Below are positions 58,888-64,000 of a stretch of 64,000 nt of DNA, one piece after another (within the stretch, counting starts at the first letter, position 1; every line of letters starts with the position of its first letter). The notes beneath the pieces were generated by a model. It had not been told where the DNA came from, did no database searches, and saw nothing but the letters and a program-made list of their open reading frames with translations. The position numbers and the translations under genes were made by a program. Source of the stretch: Streptomyces sp. NBC_01478 (GTDB taxonomy: Bacteria; Actinomycetota; Actinomycetes; Streptomycetales; Streptomycetaceae); NCBI RefSeq assembly GCF_036227225.1, contig NZ_CP109444.1, positions 6,057,501-6,121,500 of the forward strand, written 5' to 3'.

Positions 58888-59613
58888 ATGTCCACACCCA
58901 AGGTCGCCGTCGTCATCGGCGTCGGACCCGGCCTCGGCATGTCCGTCGCGCATCGCTTCGGCCGCGAGGGGTACGCCCTGGCGCTGGTCTCCCGCAGCGA
59001 CACCCGGCACGCCGACTACGTCGCCTCGCTCGCGGCGGCGGGGATCGACGCCGGGTCGTACGTCGCCGATGTGCGCGACAGCGAGCGTCTCGGGGCGGTG
59101 CTCGACGCCGTCGCGGAGCGGTACGGGCACATCGACGCCGTCTACTACGGCCCGGGTGCCCTCGATCTCGACGCGCGCCCCGAATCGATCACCGAGACCG
59201 ACTCGGCGGGCGTCCGGGAGGCTATGAGCTGGATGTATCCGGCCGTCGACGTGGTGAACAAGGTGCTGCCCGGCATGGTCGAGCGCGGTGACGGAGTGCT
59301 GGTCTTCGCGGGCGGGCTCAGTGCCGTGGTGCCGATGCCCACGCTCGGCGCGCTCGCCGTGTCCTCGGCCGCCCTGCGCAACTACGCCCTGACCCTCAAC
59401 GCCGCGCTCGCCGACCGGAAGATCTACGTCGGCAACCTGGTCATCGGCGGACTCATCGAGCGCGGTGACATCCATCAACTGCTGACGGCTCACCCGGAGC
59501 GCTTCGGGAACATCGGTGAGCGGACCCTGAACCCCGACGAACTCGCCGACGCCGCCTGGGAGTTGGCGGCGCGGCGAGATCGGGCGGAGGCGACGTTCAG
59601 CGTGCTCGGGTGA
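58888..59613 (+). CDS. SDR-family oxidoreductase-like protein
   Basis: A 241-residue Rossmann protein with the cofactor loop VIGVGPGLGMSVA. The central catalytic motif is degenerate: FAGGLSAVV then LAVSSAALRNYAL instead of YxxxK, so activity is uncertain. AAGGGCACC precedes the ATG. Controlled by the divergent TetR gene, judging from the shared operators. Confidence 0.82.
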   Translation: MSTPKVAVVIGVGPGLGMSVAHRFGREGYALALVSRSDTRHADYVASLAAAGIDAGSYVADVRDSERLGAVLDAVAERYGHIDAVYYGPGALDLDARPESITETDSAGVREAMSWMYPAVDVVNKVLPGMVERGDGVLVFAGGLSAVVPMPTLGALAVSSAALRNYALTLNAALADRKIYVGNLVIGGLIERGDIHQLLTAHPERFGNIGERTLNPDELADAAWELAARRDRAEATFSVLG

Positions 59614-59637
59614 GGAGCCGCGACCGGGTCGACCGGG

Positions 59638-61359
59638 TCAGCCCCGGTCGCCGCCGAAGCGCTCCTTGTACGTCTCCAGGTCCTCGTCCGTGAGCTTCGC
59701 GAAGAGGACCGGCGGGACGGTGAAGGGGGTGCCCGCGGGGACGGCGGACAGCGACTTCGCCTCGTCCGACGACACCCACGTCGCCGTGTCGTCCGGCAAC
59801 GCGAACGCCGCGCGCATCGCCGCCGAGGACGCCGGGATGAAGGGTTCCGAGACCACCGCGTAGAGGTGGATCAGGTTCATCGCGGTGCGCAGCGTGAGGG
59901 CCGCGGCCTCCGGGTCGGTCTTGATCTCCAGCCAGGGGGCCTTCTCCTCCAGGTAGGAGTTGCCCGCCGACCACAGGGCGCGCAGCGCCGCCGCGGCCTT
60001 GCGGAACTGGAGGGCCTCCATCTGGGTCTCGTACTCGGCGAGCAGCTCGGCGGTCTGCTCGCCCAGCCTCGTCTCGGGCTCGCCGGCCGCCGCGCCCGCC
60101 GGGACCTCGTCGCCGAAGCGCTTCTTCGAGAAGGACAGGACGCGGTTGACGAAGTTGCCGAGGGTGTCGGCCAGGTCCTTGTTCACCGTGGCGGTGAAGT
60201 GCTCCCAGGTGAAGGACGAGTCGTCGGACTCGGGGGCGTTGGCGATCAGGAAGTAGCGCCAGTAGTCCGCGGGGAGGATGTCCAGGGCCTGGTCGGTGAA
60301 GACACCGCGCTTCTGGCTCGTGGAGAACTTTCCGCCGTAGTACGTCAGCCAGTTGAAGGCCTTGACGTAGTCGACCTTCTTCCACGGCTCGCGGACGCCG
60401 AGCTGGGTGGCCGGGAACATCACCGTGTGGAACGGGACGTTGTCCTTCGCCATGAACTCCGTGTAGCGGACGGTCGCGTCCGCCTCGTACCACCAGGACT
60501 TCCAGTCGCGGGTCTCACCCTCGGGTGCCGCGTCCGACCATTCCTTCGTCGCGCCGATGTACTCGATCGGGGCGTCGAACCAGACGTAGAAGACCTTGCC
60601 CTCCGCCGCCAGCTCGGGCCAGGTGTCGGCGGGGACCGGGATGCCCCAGTCCAGGTCGCGGGTGATCGCGCGGTCGTGCAGGCCCTCGGTGAGCCACTTG
60701 CGGGCGATGGAGGAGGCGAGCTGCGGCCACTCCTCCTCGTGCGCGGCCACCCACTCCTCGACCTCGTGCTGGAGCTTCGACTGGAGGAGGAAGAGGTGCT
60801 TGGTCTCCCTGACCTCGAGGTCGGTCGAGCCCGAGATCGCGGACCGGGGGTTGATGAGGTCCGTGGGGTCCAGGACGCGGGTGCAGTTCTCGCACTGGTC
60901 GCCGCGGGCCTTGTCGTAGCCGCAGTGGGGGCACGTGCCCTCGACGTAGCGGTCCGGGAGGAAGCGGCCGTCGGTGGGCGAGTACACCTGGCGGATCGCG
61001 CGCTCTTCGATGAAGCCGTTCTCGTTGAGGCGGCGGGCGAAGTGCTGGGTGATCTCCAGGTTCTGCGGGGAGGAGCTGCGGCCGAAGTAGTCGAAGGCCA
61101 GCGCGAAGCCGTCGTAGACCGCCTTCTGCGCGTCGTGCGCCTGGGCGCAGAACTCGGCTACGGGGATGCCCTGTTCCTTCGCGGCCAGCTCGGCCGGGGT
61201 GCCGTGTTCGTCCGTCGCGCAGATGTACAGGACGTCGTGGCCGCGCTGGCGGAGGTAGCGGGAGTACACGTCCGCCGGGAGCATGGACCCCACCATGTTG
61301 CCCAGGTGCTTGATCCCGTTGATGTACGGAAGGGCGCTGGTGATGAGGTGTCGAGCCAT
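59638..61359 (-). CDS. metG: Methionyl-tRNA synthetase
   Basis: A 573-residue class I synthetase charging tRNA-Met. HIGH-type motif in [15 protein letters not shown], zinc knuckles [17 protein letters not shown] and a KMSKS variant (KFSTSQKRG). Length fits the form without a C-terminal tRNA-binding domain. ATG at 61359 starts [15 protein letters not shown]; longer frames add low-complexity sequence. Essential core gene. Confidence 0.95.
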   Translation of the reverse strand: MARHLITSALPYINGIKHLGNMVGSMLPADVYSRYLRQRGHDVLYICATDEHGTPAELAAKEQGIPVAEFCAQAHDAQKAVYDGFALAFDYFGRSSSPQNLEITQHFARRLNENGFIEERAIRQVYSPTDGRFLPDRYVEGTCPHCGYDKARGDQCENCTRVLDPTDLINPRSAISGSTDLEVRETKHLFLLQSKLQHEVEEWVAAHEEEWPQLASSIARKWLTEGLHDRAITRDLDWGIPVPADTWPELAAEGKVFYVWFDAPIEYIGATKEWSDAAPEGETRDWKSWWYEADATVRYTEFMAKDNVPFHTVMFPATQLGVREPWKKVDYVKAFNWLTYYGGKFSTSQKRGVFTDQALDILPADYWRYFLIANAPESDDSSFTWEHFTATVNKDLADTLGNFVNRVLSFSKKRFGDEVPAGAAAGEPETRLGEQTAELLAEYETQMEALQFRKAAAALRALWSAGNSYLEEKAPWLEIKTDPEAAALTLRTAMNLIHLYAVVSEPFIPASSAAMRAAFALPDDTATWVSSDEAKSLSAVPAGTPFTVPPVLFAKLTDEDLETYKERFGGDRG

Positions 61360-61569
61360 TGGAGGGCTGCTCCCAGGTCGGTGTGCTGCTGTTGCCGCGA
61401 ACCTTGAAATCGTAGCCGACATGGGTGTGCCGCCCGCCTCCCGTTTTACGGGGTGGGAGGGGCTGCGGTGACTGGCTGAAAAGGGCTCGTGGAGATGTCG
61501 GCCCCCTATCCCGGAGCGGTTGTCGTCAGCACCCTGGCATCCACCACTGGACGGTGGAGGGGGCGGCCC

Positions 61570-63399
61570 ATGGGGCTTGGCACGGATTTCGAGCACGTCG
61601 ACGAGAGCGCCGAAGGCCTGGATCACGGCAGTTCATCGGGGGTTCCAGCAGGTCCGGCGATGCTGAAATGGCGTCGTCTTACCTTGCGCAGAGAGCCCGT
61701 GATGCCGCTCCCCGACGGAGGGGCGGCCGTAGCGGGCACGGGCGCGGGCACGCGCCGTGCGGAACCGGCGGACGGCGCCTGTCGCACCCACCTCTCCGAC
61801 ACGACGAACTGGCTCTGCGCGGCGGCCTACCTTCGTGACGACCATGTCGTGGTCCTGGCCAGACGGACCTCCACCTACGCGGTCCTCGTCCCACGGCTGG
61901 CGTGGATACTCCTCACCCGCCGGGACCAGGACAAGCGGAGTGAGGCACTGCGCGCGGCGGCCGGGAACCTCAAGCCCACGGACGTCCAGTGGCCGGTGCC
62001 GCTCGGCCACGGGTACGTTCGCTGGGTCCGCCGCCGGGTCGGCCGCGGATATCCCGTTCCGCCCCATGGTTTCCATCTCACGCCCGTCCTGCAGAGCGCG
62101 GCGAGTTCCGAGAAACTCACCATCCTGCGCAGAGTCCTGCTCCTCGGAGTGCTCGCCTCGGCGGTGCTCACGGGCCTGGCCGCCGGGTTCGCTCCGGTCG
62201 TGCCGGTCCTGATCGGCGGAGCCTGGGCCGCCTGCTACGCCGACCGTCTCCTCGCCCACGTCGGCTTCCGCCGGGCGCACTGGGCCGGGCGGCCCCCGTC
62301 GCACGACCTGCGCTGGTGGATAGGACCTTGGCGGCGGCGCATGCTGCGCCGGGACCCGCGGGACAGGGACGGTCTGGTGGTCCCGTACACCTTGCGCCTG
62401 CGGGACCGGGGCGACGGCGTGCACCACCTGGTGGGCGCCGGCAACCTGTGGTCCGAGGAGGTCATCGGGATCGACGTCACGTCGGCCACCGAGAAGGAGG
62501 CGCTGAAGGACGAGACGGAGGAGGAGAAGCTCGTACGCCAGACGTTCCAGAGCGTGGACGAGATCCTGCGCGGTACGGGCGGCAAGGGCGTCATCCCCTT
62601 CACCCCCGACGAACTGCACCGGCATGTGGCGGGCGAGATGCACCGGCTGATCGACCACCGCCCCTCCCACCATCCGGAGAACAGGCTCGACGTCTTCGAC
62701 GTGGCCGCGGTCTCGGCGGAACGCTGGAACGACATCACCGCCGCCGAATGGGATTCCCTGCTCACCCTCGCCCGGCTGGGCACCGGTGCGGAGGGCGCCA
62801 GCTCCGCCACGAAGGAGGCCCGCCGGCTGCTGTGCACGCGCATCGTGTCCTGGGACGGTGAACTCGTCGCCGCGCTGTACGCGAGCTTCGCCTATGAGCA
62901 CCATTTCCTGCGCATCACCACCCGCGTGCAGGTCATCCATCCGATCCATCCCACCCTGCGCACCGGGGTGAAGGACGCCGAGCGCGGCGGGGCCGGGTGG
63001 CACGCGCGCACCGCGCTGAACGCGCTGCTCGACGTCTTCGCACTGCTCAACCGCCTGCGCGCGCCACTGAGTCCGGCACGCGCACCGATGGACCCGGGCC
63101 GCGGTCCGGTCAGCCTGCGCGAGGTCTACTCCTCGCGCTTCATGGACGACATGCTCCAGTACGACGACGCGCGCAGGCACGTGGAGTGGATGCAGCGCGG
63201 TGTCTTCCGTGCCGCCCTGGGCTTCCTCCAGGAGCACAACGTGGACATCAGCGCGTTCCTGCGGCAGGCCACGTACATCCTGCAGAACAGCGGTGTCGTG
63301 AACTCCGGTGCCATGGGTGACGTCCAGAACCTGGCCGGGGCCCGGGGCTCGACCGCGACCATGAACAAGACATCCACTTCCGGAGGAGACGGCTCGTGA
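61570..63399 (+). CDS. Membrane protein of unknown function with C-terminal NSG/MGDVQN motif
   Basis: A 609-residue protein. Two adjacent membrane segments near residues 190-240 ([32 protein letters not shown]) separate a basic N-terminal part from a large cytosolic helical region ([39 protein letters not shown]). The last 35 residues carry [18 protein letters not shown], repeated almost exactly near the N-terminus of the coupled downstream protein. ATG at 61570 has GGAGGGGG upstream; 61660 and 61702 are alternatives. Family not recognised. Confidence 0.7.
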   Translation: MGLGTDFEHVDESAEGLDHGSSSGVPAGPAMLKWRRLTLRREPVMPLPDGGAAVAGTGAGTRRAEPADGACRTHLSDTTNWLCAAAYLRDDHVVVLARRTSTYAVLVPRLAWILLTRRDQDKRSEALRAAAGNLKPTDVQWPVPLGHGYVRWVRRRVGRGYPVPPHGFHLTPVLQSAASSEKLTILRRVLLLGVLASAVLTGLAAGFAPVVPVLIGGAWAACYADRLLAHVGFRRAHWAGRPPSHDLRWWIGPWRRRMLRRDPRDRDGLVVPYTLRLRDRGDGVHHLVGAGNLWSEEVIGIDVTSATEKEALKDETEEEKLVRQTFQSVDEILRGTGGKGVIPFTPDELHRHVAGEMHRLIDHRPSHHPENRLDVFDVAAVSAERWNDITAAEWDSLLTLARLGTGAEGASSATKEARRLLCTRIVSWDGELVAALYASFAYEHHFLRITTRVQVIHPIHPTLRTGVKDAERGGAGWHARTALNALLDVFALLNRLRAPLSPARAPMDPGRGPVSLREVYSSRFMDDMLQYDDARRHVEWMQRGVFRAALGFLQEHNVDISAFLRQATYILQNSGVVNSGAMGDVQNLAGARGSTATMNKTSTSGGDGS

Positions 63400-63806
63400 C
63401 GATCTTCAACCGACGTGACGCACAGGACGGTCAGACAGCCGGGGGCTCCAACAGCGGTGTCTACAACACCGGGACGATGGGCGACGTACAGAACCTGGCG
63501 CATTCGGCCGGTTCCGTGGCGCACCATGTGACCGTCTCCGGCGGGGCGGACGCCAAGGCCGCAGAGTGGGCACGGATTCTCGGGGAACTCGAGACCACGC
63601 TCGCCCGAGGCGGGGCCGGCATCACCGATCCCGAGGGGTGCAGGGTCCTGCTGCGGCTCATCCGTGACCAGCGCATCACCGACGACGGAGAGCGTCGGGC
63701 GACGGGGTCGATGCTCGGACAGATCAGCCGGCTGTGCGCGGACGTCGAGCCGGTGACCTCGCTCGTGGCCTCGGCGTTGGCTCTTCTCGGCCTGGCTACG
63801 GGCTGA
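63396..63806 (+). CDS. Small protein sharing the NSG/MGDVQN motif
   Basis: A 136-residue protein, GTGA overlap with the preceding gene. Near the N-terminus [20 protein letters not shown] mirrors the motif of the upstream protein. A helical domain follows (WARILGELETTLARGGAGI; CRVLLRLIRDQRI) and ends in a hydrophobic helix (VTSLVASALALLGLATG), possibly membrane-inserting. It may be a signalling partner or effector of the larger protein; no catalytic residues are seen. Confidence 0.7.
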   Translation: MTIFNRRDAQDGQTAGGSNSGVYNTGTMGDVQNLAHSAGSVAHHVTVSGGADAKAAEWARILGELETTLARGGAGITDPEGCRVLLRLIRDQRITDDGERRATGSMLGQISRLCADVEPVTSLVASALALLGLATG

Positions 63807-63823
63807 CGGGAACGACAACGGCA

Positions 63824-63861
63824 ACGGGGCCCGGTTGTGCCGGGCCCCGTCGGCGTTTTTT
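63824..63861 (+). terminator. Terminator of the two-gene motif operon
   Basis: ACGGGGCCCGG and CCGGGCCCCGT form an 11-bp stem with a 5-nt loop, followed by CGGCGTTTTTT. Confidence 0.92.
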
Positions 63862-63872
63862 GCCCGTGACGG

Positions 63873-64000
63873 TTACGGGCGCCAGTCGATCAGTACGCCG
63901 TCGTAGAGCTCCGCGTCCGTGAGCTCCAGGGGGGTCGGGCCCGCGTGGAAGAAGGCCGTGTTGTCGGTCTTCAGCTTGCGGAGGTAGTCGAAGGCCTTGT
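63873..64000 (-). CDS. C-terminal part of a protein (runs off window)
   Basis: The last 41 codons of a minus-strand gene: [20 protein letters not shown] ... [11 protein letters not shown] then TAA. The stretch is well-formed coding sequence with strong G/C third positions. Not enough remains to identify the family. Confidence 0.7.
   Translation of the reverse strand, partial: KAFDYLRKLKTDNTAFFHAGPTPLELTDAELYDGVLIDWRP

Noticed and set aside
1..64000. tRNA or rRNA genes, including a tRNA attachment site for the AICE
   Set aside because: No cloverleaf with TTCGA-type T loop was found at the element ends or near metG and aspS; integration is in pirin.

Overview
This is chromosomal DNA of a Streptomyces-type actinomycete. 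It is very G+C rich, with strong third-position G/C bias, GTG starts, GTGA/ATGA stop-start overlaps, several apparently leaderless genes, WhiJ-type XRE/DUF397 pairs, mycothiol-dependent enzymes and DUF6458. A near-perfect ParB-binding parS site upstream of aspS, together with metG, aspS, a pirin gene, fadE and a D-Ala-D-Ala carboxypeptidase, suggests the conserved core near oriC. From memory this matches the S. coelicolor SCO3792-SCO3813 neighbourhood.

Layout. 1-1.8 kb: a type VII secretion (WXG100) cassette with the N-terminus of a large effector. 1.9-3.6 kb: an RsbW-like ATPase divergent from an XRE/DUF397 pair. 3.6-21 kb: core metabolism and regulation (carboxypeptidase, GntR/MFS operon, methyltransferase, mycothiol-dependent isomerase-like protein, nitrilase-family amidase, GlxA-type regulator, NHL-thioredoxin protein, processive glycosyltransferase, M18 aminopeptidase, acyl-CoA dehydrogenase, SseB). 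21.3-25.8 kb: a tightly coupled five-ORF operon (SDR, 49-aa ORF, PLP aminotransferase, AurF-type diiron N-oxygenase, tryptophan-2,3-dioxygenase-like protein) that looks like a small uncharacterised biosynthetic cluster.

25.9-43.6 kb: the most striking part. A pirin gene is split by a 16.7-kb actinomycete integrative and conjugative element (AICE). The junctions match my recollection of the phiC31 attB position (pirin homologue SCO3798), and the two ends rejoin into an inverted-repeat attP closely resembling that of phiC31. Next to the right end are a phiC31-family large serine integrase and, in the preceding operon, a likely Gp3-type recombination directionality factor, instead of the tyrosine Int/Xis usual for AICEs. 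The element also has a RepSA-like initiator with a leader ORF, an FtsK-type transfer ATPase, a KorSA-like GntR repressor with 20-bp operators at two promoters, about ten tiny coupled genes including zinc ribbons, and a low-G+C OLD-family ATPase/nuclease flanked by a decayed gntR remnant. Just inside the left end it carries a complete pirin gene whose silent differences cluster over the integration site. That copy sits 33 bp behind the truncated host gene and can use the host pirin promoter.

43.7-64 kb: core genes resume: an AI-2E transporter, a PAS/GAF/PP2C/ATPase phosphatase, parS and aspS, two secreted intradiol dioxygenase paralogues, another ATPase-XRE-DUF397-DUF397 group, pectate lyase, an FG-GAP protein, a TetR/SDR pair with two operators, metG, and two coupled genes of unknown function sharing a short motif that resembles amyloid signalling peptides. 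All calls come from reading the sequence; no similarity search was run.
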